Below, piece by piece: positions 17,571 through 25,640 of a stretch of 64,000 nt of DNA; position 1 is the first letter of the stretch, and each line of letters starts with the position of its first letter. The position numbers and the translations under genes are program-made. The stretch covers positions 4,952,001 through 5,016,000 of the forward strand of contig NZ_JAUALB010000001.1 of assembly GCF_030345795.1 (NCBI RefSeq), written 5' to 3'. The notes below the pieces were generated by a model that saw nothing but the letters and a program-made list of their open reading frames with translations, had not been told where the DNA came from and did not search any database. Source of the stretch: Micromonospora sp. WMMA1363. Its GTDB lineage: Bacteria > Actinomycetota > Actinomycetes > Mycobacteriales > Micromonosporaceae.

Positions 17571-17996
17571 GTGTTCGACAACCTGAACTGGTGGGAGATC
17601 GGTGCGCTGCTGCTCCTGGCGCTGCTGATCTTCGGTGACCGGCTGCCCGCCGTCATCAACGACGGTTTGCGGCTGGTGCGTAGCCTGCGCCGGATGGCGA
17701 CCAACGCCACCAGCGACCTGAGTCGGGAGTTGGGCACCGACATCCAGCTTGAGGACCTGCACCCGAAGGCGTTCATCCGCAAGCACCTGATCAGCGAGGA
17801 GGACGAGGCGGCCATCCGGAAGCCGCTGCAGGGCGTCTACGACAACCTGCGCGCCGACGTCACCGGCGTGCGCGACGAGCTGAAGGACGTCGCGACCGCC
17901 GCCGACCCCCGCACGAACGGAAGCCGGCCGGCCACTGCCACCGGAAGTGTTCCCACCACCCCGGCCCCCCGCGTCAGCTACGACGACGCGACCTGA
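17571..17996 (+). CDS. tatB: Sec-independent protein translocase TatB
   Basis: Component of the twin-arginine export pathway that works with TatC to bind folded substrates. The 141 residues show the TatA/B pattern: a short N-terminal membrane helix (WWEIGALLLLALLIFGD, about 7-23), the hinge G/D-RLP, an amphipathic helix (GLRLVRSLRRMATNATSDL) and a polar C-terminal tail. The GTG at 17571 is preceded by an AAGGAGG site. Position right after the htrA-like protease matches other actinobacteria. Confidence 0.92.
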   Translation: MFDNLNWWEIGALLLLALLIFGDRLPAVINDGLRLVRSLRRMATNATSDLSRELGTDIQLEDLHPKAFIRKHLISEEDEAAIRKPLQGVYDNLRADVTGVRDELKDVATAADPRTNGSRPATATGSVPTTPAPRVSYDDAT

Positions 17997-18085
17997 CCGT
18001 CAGCTTTCCCACGTCCCGCGCGCGCAGATTCGGGAGCCGTCGATCTTGTATCGCCGGGCGGTGGAGCCGGTCCGCGGTGGGCGCG

Positions 18086-19231
18086 CTAGCGGCCGGCGGG
18101 TTTGAGGCCCAGCGGCTTGCCGAGGAGCGATTCACGCCGGACGGCGAGCCGGTCGGCGACCTCCACCAGCGCCTTCGCCGCCGGCGAAGCCGGCTCGGCC
18201 AACACGATCGGGTTGCCCTCGTCGCCAGCCTCGCGGACCCGGGTGTCGAGCGGGATCTGGCCGAGCAGCGGCACCGGCGCACCGATCGAGCGGGTCAGCG
18301 AGTCGGCGACGGTCTGGCCCCCACCGGCGCCGAAGACCTCCATCCGGGAGCCGTCCGGCAGCTCCAGCCAGGACATGTTCTCGATCACGCCGACCACCCG
18401 CTGGTGGGTCTGCAGCGCGATCGCGCCGGCCCGCTCCGCCACCTCGGCGGCGGCGGCCTGTGGCGTGGTGACCACCAGGATCTCGGAGTTGGGCAGCAGC
18501 TGGGCCAGGGAGATGGCCACGTCGCCGGTGCCCGGCGGTAGGTCGAGCAAGAGCACGTCCAGGTCGCCCCAGTAAACGTCGGCGAGGAACTGCTGCAACG
18601 CTCGGTGCAGCATCGGGCCACGCCAGACGACGGCGGCGTTGCCGGCGGTGAACATGCCGATCGAGATGACCTTCACACCGTGCGACTGCGGTGGCATGAT
18701 CATGTCCTCGACGCGGGTGGGCCGGCCGTCGGCGCCGAGCATCCGGGGCACCGAGTGGCCGTAGATGTCGGCGTCGACCACGCCGACGGAGAGCCCCCGA
18801 GCGGCCAGCGCCGCCGCCAGGTTGACTGTCACGCTGGACTTGCCGACGCCACCCTTGCCGCTGGCGACCGCGTACACCCGGGTGCGGGATCCGGGCTGGG
18901 CGAACGGGATCACCGGCTCCTCGGTGGTCCCACCGCGCAGCTTCGCCTGCAGCTCCTGGCGCTGTTCGGGGCTCATCACGCCGAACTCGATCTCCACGCC
19001 AGTCACGCCGGGCACGGCGCCCACGGCGGCGGTGATGTCGGCCCGTAGCTTGTCCTTCAGCGGGCAGCCCGCCACGGTGAGCAGCAGCTCGACCCGGGCG
19101 ACGCCGTCGTCGCCGACCGCGGCGGAGCGGACCATGCCCAGCTCGGTGATGGGCCGGCGGATCTCCGGGTCGTTGACGGTGGCCAGAGCGGCCTGGATCG
19201 CGTCGGAGACGGTGCTGACGGGTGCTGACAT
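18086..19231 (-). CDS. mrp: Mrp/NBP35-family P-loop ATPase (iron-sulfur carrier)
   Basis: Predicted iron-sulfur cluster carrier or assembly ATPase of 381 residues. Residues 1-95 form a DUF59/MIP18-type domain with the CPLKDKL motif near 56. The ATPase domain has the deviant Walker A ASGKGGVGKSS at 123-133, plus VDADIYGHSVPRMLG and LLDLPPGTGDVAIS. Canonical Mrp has a CxxC pair near ENMS; here that segment is ENMSWLELPDGS without cysteines. The ATG at 19231 was chosen because the upstream extension is Arg-rich and overlaps a terminator. Confidence 0.92.
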   Translation of the reverse strand: MSAPVSTVSDAIQAALATVNDPEIRRPITELGMVRSAAVGDDGVARVELLLTVAGCPLKDKLRADITAAVGAVPGVTGVEIEFGVMSPEQRQELQAKLRGGTTEEPVIPFAQPGSRTRVYAVASGKGGVGKSSVTVNLAAALAARGLSVGVVDADIYGHSVPRMLGADGRPTRVEDMIMPPQSHGVKVISIGMFTAGNAAVVWRGPMLHRALQQFLADVYWGDLDVLLLDLPPGTGDVAISLAQLLPNSEILVVTTPQAAAAEVAERAGAIALQTHQRVVGVIENMSWLELPDGSRMEVFGAGGGQTVADSLTRSIGAPVPLLGQIPLDTRVREAGDEGNPIVLAEPASPAAKALVEVADRLAVRRESLLGKPLGLKPAGR

Positions 19232-19339
19232 GCCCGCAATGCTACGTCGGAGGTGATCCGTCACCGCCTCTGCCCGGGGACCGGTGTGAGCGAATCGATG
19301 GGCTGGACGGAATCCGGCGGAAATGCGACGATCCGAGGC

Positions 19340-19378
19340 GAACGCCGCTCGCCTGGCCCCTTGAGGCAAGCGGCGTTC
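19340..19378 (-). terminator. Terminator between the DUF1003 gene and mrp
   Basis: A perfect 10-base stem (GAACGCCGCT at 19340-19349 and AGCGGCGTTC at 19369-19378) with a second inner GCCT/AGGC pairing. It overlaps the last bases of the DUF1003 gene and would end transcription before mrp. Confidence 0.7.
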
Positions 19379-19982
19379 AACGTGTCCCGGGCTCGGGCCG
19401 GCCGTCGTGCGCGTAGTCCGTGTCCAACTCGTCCCGGGGTTCGTCCAGCCCGTCCCCGCCAGCCGCCCGTTCCTGCGCCCGGCGCTCCAGTCGCTGCCGG
19501 CGCTGAGCGGCGTCATCCAGTTCCTCGGCGAGCCGGGCCAGCTCCGAGCGGAGGAAGTCGCGTGTCGCCACCTCGCCCATCGCGTTGCGGAGAGCGGCGA
19601 TCTCGCGGGCCAGGTACTCGGTGTCCGCCTTCTGCGCCGTCGCCCGGCGCCGGTCCTCCTCCAGCGCGAGCCGGTCCCGGTCCGCCTGGCGGTTCTGCGC
19701 CAGCAGGATCAGCGGCGCGGCGTAGCTGGCCTGCAACGACAGCACCAGGGTCAGGAACGTGAAGGTGTACGGGTCGAAGCGGAACTCGGCCGGGGCGAGC
19801 GTGTTCCACAGGAACCAGCTCGCGATGACCACCGTCATGTAGACGATGAAGTGGGCGGTACCCATTCCCCGGGCGATCGCCTCCGACCATCGGCCGAAGG
19901 CCTCCGGGTCGAACCGGGGCAGCCGCACCCCCCGGGCCTCACGCGGCTGGTCCAGCCGCTCCGCCCGCCGCCGCTCAACCAT
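19377..19982 (-). CDS. DUF1003 membrane protein
   Basis: A 201-residue protein with two membrane helices (about 43-65 and 74-97, FLTLVLSLQASYAAPLILLA) typical of DUF1003, followed by a long charged coiled coil (about 100-175). The start at 19982 overlaps the stop of the MgtE-N/CBS gene by 8 bases, so the two proteins are made together. DUF1003 has no assigned function; the coupling to a Mg2+-sensor-like protein suggests a shared membrane role. The same order occurs in M. tuberculosis (Rv1231c-Rv1232c). Confidence 0.88.
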   Translation of the reverse strand: MVERRRAERLDQPREARGVRLPRFDPEAFGRWSEAIARGMGTAHFIVYMTVVIASWFLWNTLAPAEFRFDPYTFTFLTLVLSLQASYAAPLILLAQNRQADRDRLALEEDRRRATAQKADTEYLAREIAALRNAMGEVATRDFLRSELARLAEELDDAAQRRQRLERRAQERAAGGDGLDEPRDELDTDYAHDGRPEPGTR

Positions 19983-21261
19983 CCGTACCGTCCAGCCCCT
20001 GGTCGGTGGTGGCCGTGGCCGGTGCGGCGGCGTGCCGGTCGCGCCAGTCCCGGGGCAGCAGATGGTCCAGCACATCATCCACCGTCACCGCACCGACCAG
20101 CCGATTGTTCCGGTCGATCACCGGCATGGCGACGAGGTCGTACGTGGCCATCCGGCGGGTGATCTCGGGCAGCGGGGTGGTCGGGCGCAACGGGTCGATG
20201 TCGTTGACCACGACGCCGCCGAGCAGGTCGGCCGGGGGCTCCCGCAGCAGCCGCTGGAAGTGCACCATGCCGAGGTAGCGACCGGTCGGCGTGGTCAGCG
20301 GCGCGCGGGTCACGAAGACCTGGGCGGCCACCGCGGGGGAGAGCTGGGGTTCCCGGACCCGGGCCAGCGCCTCGGCGACCGTCGCGTCCGGCGGCAGGAT
20401 CACCGGCTCGGACGTCATCACACCGCCGGCCGTGCCCGGCGTGTACTTGAGTAGTTGGCGCACCGGATCGGCCTCGTCCGGCTCCATCAGGTCGAGCAGC
20501 ACGTCCTGTTCCGGGGGCGGCAGCTCGCCCAGCAGGTCGGCGGCGTCGTCCGGCTCCATCTGCTCCAGCACGTCGGCGGCGCGTTCCCGGTCCAACGCGG
20601 CCAGGATCTCCACCTGGTCGTGTTCCGGCAACTCACTCAGCACGTCGGCGAGCCGCTCGTCGTCCAGCGCCGCCGCCACCTCGTTGCGCCGCGCGTCGGG
20701 CAGGTCCTGCAGGGCGTTGGCGAGATCTGCCGGGCGCATGTCCTCGAGCACCGCGAGGAGGTTGGCCGTGCCCCGGGTGTCGGCGATCCCGCTCAGCCCG
20801 CGGACCCGATCCCACTCGACCTGGTGCAGGTTGCCCCGGCGGGTCAGCCGGCCGGTGTGTTCACGGATGGCCACCCGGGTCAGCGTCCACTCGCCGCGAG
20901 TCGACTCCATCGCCACGTCCACCACGCTGCCCGCCTGGCCGGCCGGGTCGATCTGCACCCGCCGGTCCAGCAACTCCTGGAGAACGAGCAGCTCGTTCGG
21001 GCGTTTCTCGAAGCGCCGCAGGTTGAGCGTGCCGGTGCCCAGCACCACCGCGTCGGCGTCGATCGAGATGATCCGGTTGATGGAGAGGAAGATCCGCCGT
21101 CGCATCGGCATCTCGGCGACCAGGCCGACCACCTCGGGTGGGCGCTTCGTGGGCCGCAGCCGAGCCACCGCGTCGCGTACCCGGCCGACCTGGTCGCCGT
21201 TGGGGTCGTAGACGGCGACGCTGGCGAGACGGGCGATGTAGACCCGGGTCGGCGTGCTCAC
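19975..21261 (-). CDS. PRC-barrel / MgtE-N / CBS-domain protein lacking the MgtE channel
   Basis: Soluble 428-residue protein built like the cytoplasmic part of the Mg2+ channel MgtE. A PRC-barrel-like segment (1-75) is followed by a second barrel-like segment. Then comes the MgtE-N superhelix of repeated DLANALQDLP / LADVLSELPEHD / AADVLEQMEPDDAADLLGEL type (about 165-290), and two CBS domains (about 305-415). It ends without any membrane helices, so it cannot be a transporter by itself. MgtE-N and CBS domains bind Mg2+ and nucleotides as sensors. It overlaps the DUF1003 membrane protein gene. Confidence 0.9.
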   Translation of the reverse strand: MSTPTRVYIARLASVAVYDPNGDQVGRVRDAVARLRPTKRPPEVVGLVAEMPMRRRIFLSINRIISIDADAVVLGTGTLNLRRFEKRPNELLVLQELLDRRVQIDPAGQAGSVVDVAMESTRGEWTLTRVAIREHTGRLTRRGNLHQVEWDRVRGLSGIADTRGTANLLAVLEDMRPADLANALQDLPDARRNEVAAALDDERLADVLSELPEHDQVEILAALDRERAADVLEQMEPDDAADLLGELPPPEQDVLLDLMEPDEADPVRQLLKYTPGTAGGVMTSEPVILPPDATVAEALARVREPQLSPAVAAQVFVTRAPLTTPTGRYLGMVHFQRLLREPPADLLGGVVVNDIDPLRPTTPLPEITRRMATYDLVAMPVIDRNNRLVGAVTVDDVLDHLLPRDWRDRHAAAPATATTDQGLDGTDG

Positions 21262-21294
21262 GGGGACCAGCCTAAGCGCCTAGTGTTTATCAGC

Positions 21295-22164
21295 ATGTCG
21301 ACCCTGGCCTACGAGATCGTGGACGTGTTCACCGACCGCCCCTTCGCCGGTAACCCGCTGGCGGTGGTGTTCGGAGCCGACGCCTTGGCGACCGAGCAGA
21401 TGCAGGCGCTCGCGCTCGAGTTCAACCTGTCCGAGACGGTGTTCGTGCTTCCGCCCACCCATGCCGGCGCCACCTACCGGGCGCGGATCTTCACGCCGGT
21501 CGAAGAACTGCCGTTCGCCGGGCACCCGAGCGTCGGCGCGGCGGTCACCGCGAGCCGACGCGGCCTGTTCGGCGCCGGTCCGATCACCCAGGAGTGCGGC
21601 GCCGGCGTGCTGCCGGTCGAGGTTTCGGCGACCGGCGCGACGCTGACCGGGGGGTCCCCCACCCTCGGCCCCGAACTGGACCCGGAGCCGCTGTTGGAGA
21701 TGGCCGGGCTCACCGCCGACGACCACATCGGCCCGGCCCCCCGCGTCGCCGGCTGCGGCCTTGAGTTCCCGTACCTGCCGGTGCGTCCGGACGCGGTGGC
21801 GCGTGCCCGGGTTGACGCCGTGGCGGCACAGCGATACGGGGTTGAGCACGTCAGCGTCTTTTCCTGGGACGCCGACTCGCAGACCGCCCATGCCCGGGTG
21901 TTCGTGCCGGGGCTTGGCGTACCGGAGGATCCGGCGACCGGCTCCGCCGCCCTGGGGCTGGGGGTGTGGCTGGTGGCCAGCGGCCTGCTGCCGGGCGAAG
22001 GCCGGTCGAGCTACGTCGTACGCCAGGGCATCGAGATCAACCGCCCCTCGTCGTTGGCCTGCACCGTGACCGCGGCCGGCGGCACGGCTGCCGGCGCCAC
22101 CGTCTCCGGCCAGGTGATGCCGGTGGCCCGCGGCGAGATCCTGGTCCCACCCTTGGTCGGCTGA
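21295..22164 (+). CDS. PhzF-family isomerase/epimerase
   Basis: Member of the PhzF fold (diaminopimelate-epimerase-like) with 289 residues. Signs are the opening YEIVDVFTDRPFAGNPLAVV, the catalytic Glu in FNLSETVFVLPP near 46, PVEELPFAGHPSVGAA near 72, and GVPEDPATGSAALGLG near 204. PhzF in phenazine synthesis isomerises DHHA, but most members act on unknown small molecules and no other phenazine gene is present. The ATG at 21295 lies right after the divergent MgtE-N/CBS start; the open frame further upstream belongs to that gene's antisense. Confidence 0.92.
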   Translation: MSTLAYEIVDVFTDRPFAGNPLAVVFGADALATEQMQALALEFNLSETVFVLPPTHAGATYRARIFTPVEELPFAGHPSVGAAVTASRRGLFGAGPITQECGAGVLPVEVSATGATLTGGSPTLGPELDPEPLLEMAGLTADDHIGPAPRVAGCGLEFPYLPVRPDAVARARVDAVAAQRYGVEHVSVFSWDADSQTAHARVFVPGLGVPEDPATGSAALGLGVWLVASGLLPGEGRSSYVVRQGIEINRPSSLACTVTAAGGTAAGATVSGQVMPVARGEILVPPLVG

Positions 22165-22259
22165 GGTAACCGGGAAGGCCCTAACGCCTGCGGTAGAAGG
22201 TAAGGACCCGGTTGACCCGCGGGCCCGCGGGCCCTGCGGCGATACGGAAGGATGCGGGA

Positions 22260-22769
22260 GTGACCGATGCGAACCGGACCACCGCGCCCCTGGTTGGCGA
22301 GGCGATGAAAAAGGCCGCAGTGGCGTGGATCAGCGTGCCCGGTGGCCCGGCGCTCGCCCTCTGGTGTGTCCACCTGGAAGAGGCGCTCCTGGTGGTCAGC
22401 GGGCCGGGCGAGCAGGCCGCACCGGGCCTCGCCGACGCGACCCGCGCGCAGGTCACCCTGCGTGGGGACCACGGTGGCCGGATCGTCACCTGGCCGGCCG
22501 ACGTGACCCGGGTGACCCCCGGCACCGAACAGTGGGAGACTGTTGCACCGCTGGTCGCCGCCAAGCGGTTGAACGCTCCTGGGCCGGCCGCCGACCTTGC
22601 CGCCCGTTGGGCTGCCGACGGCTGCGCCCTCAACCGGTTGGCCCCCACCGGCGAACAGCTGGCCGGCACCGCGTTGCCCGCCGACTCGCTGGCCGAGCCG
22701 CCCCGGGAGACCCCGGCGGTTCGGGCCACCCGTAAGCCCTTGCACCTGCACCGGGTCCGTCGCCGCTGA
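22260..22769 (+). CDS. Conserved hypothetical protein
   Basis: A 169-residue soluble protein starting at a GTG with a GAAGGATG-type site. Residues 20-110 look like a beta-barrel (VAWISVPGGPALALWCVHLE, ALLVVSGPGEQ, GRIVTWPADVTRVTP), reminiscent of split-barrel flavin/F420-binding proteins, but no signature residue confirms this. The C-terminus is basic (PLHLHRVRRR). Not recognised further. Confidence 0.6.
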   Translation: MTDANRTTAPLVGEAMKKAAVAWISVPGGPALALWCVHLEEALLVVSGPGEQAAPGLADATRAQVTLRGDHGGRIVTWPADVTRVTPGTEQWETVAPLVAAKRLNAPGPAADLAARWAADGCALNRLAPTGEQLAGTALPADSLAEPPRETPAVRATRKPLHLHRVRRR

Positions 22770-22775
22770 GACGGG

Positions 22776-23597
22776 TCACGCGAACCGTGGCGTTCGCTCG
22801 GACGCCGCAGCTCCCGCCGGCGCCGTCGAGACATCCGCTGGAGTCGGGGAGGGACCACTTCCGCTATCGCAGGCGCCAACAGGGGCGCTGTCCTCTCCGT
22901 TGTGGCCCGCCGGTACCGCCGCTACCAGGTCGACCACCTCGGCGAGGGAGCCCAGCTCGGTCCCGGCCCAGGTGTCGTCCCGGTTGAAGACCATGTGACC
23001 GGCGAGGTCGGGGGCCGCCAGGCGGACGGCGGTCATCCCGGTCCGCTCCGCCCCGGTCAGCTCCTGGCTGCCACCATCACCGACGTACAGGCAACTCGTT
23101 GGTGCCAGACCGAGCCGACGGCACGCGGCTCGATACAGCTCCGGGTCCGGTTTGCAGCGGCCGACCTGCACGGAGTAGACCCGGACGTCGAGCAGCGGGT
23201 CGATCGGCAGTTGCGGCAGGAAAGCCGGCAGCTCGTGGGTGCAGTCGCTGACCACGCCGGTACGCAGACCGTGTCGGCGTAGCGCCGCCAGGGTCGGCAC
23301 CGCCTCACCGCGGAGCCGGGTGTCGGCCCGGACGGCGTGGTGCCGGGAGGCCACTGCAGACCGGAGGGCGTCGTCCGAGGGTTGGATTCCGGCCTGCTGA
23401 CAAACCCAGCGCAGGGTCGCCTCGGCTGTGCCGAGGCGACCGGTGGCCCGCTCGTAGAAGGTGCGGTCGAGCACCTCGACAAGGACCTCGGGTGGGCAGC
23501 CGAGCAGGTCTGCGGTCGTTCGGTGCGCCGCGCCGCGCTGCACCGAACGGGTCAGCGTGCCGAAGAAGTCGAACAGCACCGCCTGGAACGTGGGCAT
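22776..23597 (-). CDS. HAD-superfamily hydrolase
   Basis: Phosphatase-like enzyme of 273 residues with HAD motifs: motif I FDFFGTLTR near 9 (the second acidic residue of the usual DxD is Phe-Gly here, as in DxxGT-type members), motif II VVSDCTHE near 115, motif III Lys in VGRCKPDPELY near 146 and motif IV YVGDGGSQE near 170. Residues 20-90 form a helical cap. The substrate is unknown. The last 40 residues are a low-complexity Ser/Ala/Pro tail. It converges with the hypothetical gene at 22260. Confidence 0.88.
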   Translation of the reverse strand: MPTFQAVLFDFFGTLTRSVQRGAAHRTTADLLGCPPEVLVEVLDRTFYERATGRLGTAEATLRWVCQQAGIQPSDDALRSAVASRHHAVRADTRLRGEAVPTLAALRRHGLRTGVVSDCTHELPAFLPQLPIDPLLDVRVYSVQVGRCKPDPELYRAACRRLGLAPTSCLYVGDGGSQELTGAERTGMTAVRLAAPDLAGHMVFNRDDTWAGTELGSLAEVVDLVAAVPAGHNGEDSAPVGACDSGSGPSPTPADVSTAPAGAAASERTPRFA

Positions 23598-23723
23598 GGG
23601 GGAGGGGACTCCGGTGGGGGACGCCGGGGATCGACAGAGATCGTAACCGAGCGCTGACGATCCGGGGTGAACGGAGTTGTGTGAAGCTTGTTTCCGTGCC
23701 GCCCGTTACCCCGGGAAGCGCGC

Positions 23724-24299
23724 CTACCGGTCGGCCGTCGACAGCGTGTCGAGCAGCGCGGCTTCGGCGCTCCGAGACTGTTCGACGCGTCGCGCGTAGG
23801 CGAGCACCTCCGGACTGGTGCCGGCCTTCAGGTGCGCCCGGGCCAGGTCTGCCGCGGAGCGTTGATGGGTGCCGAGCACGTCACACACCACTGTGTCGAC
23901 CGCGGCATCGGTCGCACCGCGCAGCCGGGCCAGTTCCTCGTCGGAGACCGCGTGGCCAGCATGCTCACCGTGTTCGGCCGCTCCGGCGTCCGGACCGGTT
24001 GCCTGCAGCCAGGCTTGTGTCATGGCGAGTTCGTCGGACTCGGTCGCCTCGATCGCGGCGACCAGGGTTTTGATCTCCGGGTCGGCAACCCGGTCACGAC
24101 CAGATCGGATGATCTCGAGGGTCTGTCCGGTGTGCACCGCCATCATCCTGAGGAACAGCACGTCGGCGCCGTTCGTCGACGTGGCCACCGGCACCTCGTC
24201 AGTGGCCGAGGGTCCGGGGGCGTCCTGCTCCGGTGTCCTGGCGCAGCCCGCCATCAGAGCGGCGACGGCCAGCAGGGCGATCAGTGGTAGCCGCCGCAC
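23724..24299 (-). CDS. DUF305-family lipoprotein
   Basis: Exported lipoprotein of 191 residues. A signal peptide (MRRLPLIALLAVAALMAGC) ends in a lipobox whose Cys19 is the lipidation site. The body is a DUF305 four-helix domain: DVLFLRMMAVHTGQTLEII near 46 (usual form MIPHHQGAIEMA), LAMTQAWL near 92 and a second helix pair, with a His/Glu-rich EHGEHAGH linker that could bind metal. Several members sit in copper-linked operons, but here the first motif has lost one His and no copper gene is close. Confidence 0.85.
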   Translation of the reverse strand: MRRLPLIALLAVAALMAGCARTPEQDAPGPSATDEVPVATSTNGADVLFLRMMAVHTGQTLEIIRSGRDRVADPEIKTLVAAIEATESDELAMTQAWLQATGPDAGAAEHGEHAGHAVSDEELARLRGATDAAVDTVVCDVLGTHQRSAADLARAHLKAGTSPEVLAYARRVEQSRSAEAALLDTLSTADR

Positions 24300-24402
24300 G
24301 GCGTACTCCTATCTTCGCGTAGCGGGTAGCGGGTTCGCCGACCGGACGGGGCCGCACCAGCCGGGTGTTCCCACCACGGCTGGTGCGGCCGGTTAGGTCA
24401 AC

Positions 24403-25401
24403 TCAGACTCGGCTCCAGAGCGCCGGCACGTGCGGCGGTTCCCAGCCGGGCAGCGCGGTGTGCGCCTGGCGGGCCTGGTAGCGAACGCCGTTGTACGTCA
24501 CCTCGTCGCCGATCTGGTAGGCGGTGCCGGTTGCCCACGTGTCTCCCGGGGTCGACGTGCCGGTCGGGGTCGGCGAGCCGGTCGGGGTCGGCGAGGCCGC
24601 GGTGGTGGTCCAGAGCGCCGGCACGTGCGGCGGTTCCCAGCCGGGCAGCGCGGTGTGCGCCTGGCGGGCCTGGTAGCGAACGCCGTTGTACGTCACCTCG
24701 TCGCCGATCTGGTAGGCGGTGCCGGTTGCCCACGTGTCTCCCGGGGTCGACGTGCCGGTCGGGGTCGGCGAGCCGGTCGGGGTCGGCGAGGCCGTGGTGG
24801 TTGGCGAGGCGGTCGGGGTCGGCGAGGCCGTGGTGGTTGGCGAGGCGGTCGGGGTCGGCGAGGCCGTGTCCGTCGGGGTCGGCGACGGGCCGCCGAGGAT
24901 CTCGACGTCCACGCACGAGTAGAACGCGTTGGGCGTGTCGGCGATGTTCCACACCGCGAGGATCTTCTGCCGGCCTACGTGGTCGCCGAGGTCGACGGTG
25001 TGCGAGACCCTGGTCGCCGGCCGGCGACCGCCGCCGTCCACGAGGCCCACCCGCTCGTCACCGACGAAGTACTCCCAGTTGCTGGTGTTGTGCGGGGCGG
25101 TGTTGATCCAGTTGAAGGTGACCGACCTGCCGACCGTGGTGGCGGGCCAGGCTCGGCTCTCGTCGTCGAGCACGGCGAACTCGGGGATGCCGGCGCTGCA
25201 GTTCTTCAGCCCCTTCGGGCCCTCGACGCTCTGTGGCTCGAACTGGATGTCCCCGCAGTTGGGCATCTTTCCCTGTGCGCAGAGTGCCTGACGGCTGGGT
25301 GGCCCCGCGACGTATCCGTGTGCCTGGGCGGGCGCGGCGACAGCCAGTGTGGCTATCACGGCCCCCGTCGTCGCGAGCGGCAGGCTGGTCCGTAAACGCA
25401 T
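24403..25401 (-). CDS. Secreted AA10 lytic polysaccharide monooxygenase with two CBM5/12-type modules
   Basis: Copper enzyme that oxidatively cuts crystalline chitin or cellulose outside the cell. The 332-residue precursor has a 27-residue signal peptide ending APAQA, so mature residue 1 is His28 (HGYV), the first ligand of the copper histidine brace; the second is His104 (TAPHNTSNW). The catalytic domain ends near 190 with FYSCVDVEILGG. A Ser/Pro/Thr linker then leads to two identical modules, each with DTWATGTAYQIGDEVTYNG, separated by a similar linker. This aromatic-rich module type binds chitin. ATG 25401 was preferred because it begins the signal peptide. Confidence 0.93.
   Translation of the reverse strand: MRLRTSLPLATTGAVIATLAVAAPAQAHGYVAGPPSRQALCAQGKMPNCGDIQFEPQSVEGPKGLKNCSAGIPEFAVLDDESRAWPATTVGRSVTFNWINTAPHNTSNWEYFVGDERVGLVDGGGRRPATRVSHTVDLGDHVGRQKILAVWNIADTPNAFYSCVDVEILGGPSPTPTDTASPTPTASPTTTASPTPTASPTTTASPTPTGSPTPTGTSTPGDTWATGTAYQIGDEVTYNGVRYQARQAHTALPGWEPPHVPALWTTTAASPTPTGSPTPTGTSTPGDTWATGTAYQIGDEVTYNGVRYQARQAHTALPGWEPPHVPALWSRV
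24414..24794. repeat. 186-base perfect direct repeat inside the monooxygenase gene
   Basis: Bases 24414-24599 are repeated without a mismatch at 24609-24794 (195-base offset, 9 bases between). Each copy encodes a whole binding module and part of the linker. Further short repeats of the SPTPTASPTTT-coding linker follow to about 24880. The lack of any synonymous change points to a very recent duplication or to gene conversion. Confidence 0.95.
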
Positions 25402-25640
25402 TGCTGAAGCTCCTCGGGTCCTTCCGACTTCCGGAGGCCGCAAGGCTAGCCACATGCTGCCTGACCAGCAAGAACAGCCGGGTTGTTACGGCGTTGTCGG
25501 CTGACGATCGACCGGCAAGTCCCATTCTGAGCCTGCCGGATACCGGCAGTACGGACATTGGTCGGCGCCGATGGGAGGGTGTGGGGCGGCGGGGCACCCA
25601 GGGTCAGTACATGACGGCGCCGGCCGGGGCGCAACAGCCG

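Noticed and set aside
20455..21294. Extension of the PhzF frame
   Set aside because: This is the antisense strand of the MgtE-N/CBS gene, with no PhzF similarity before 21295.
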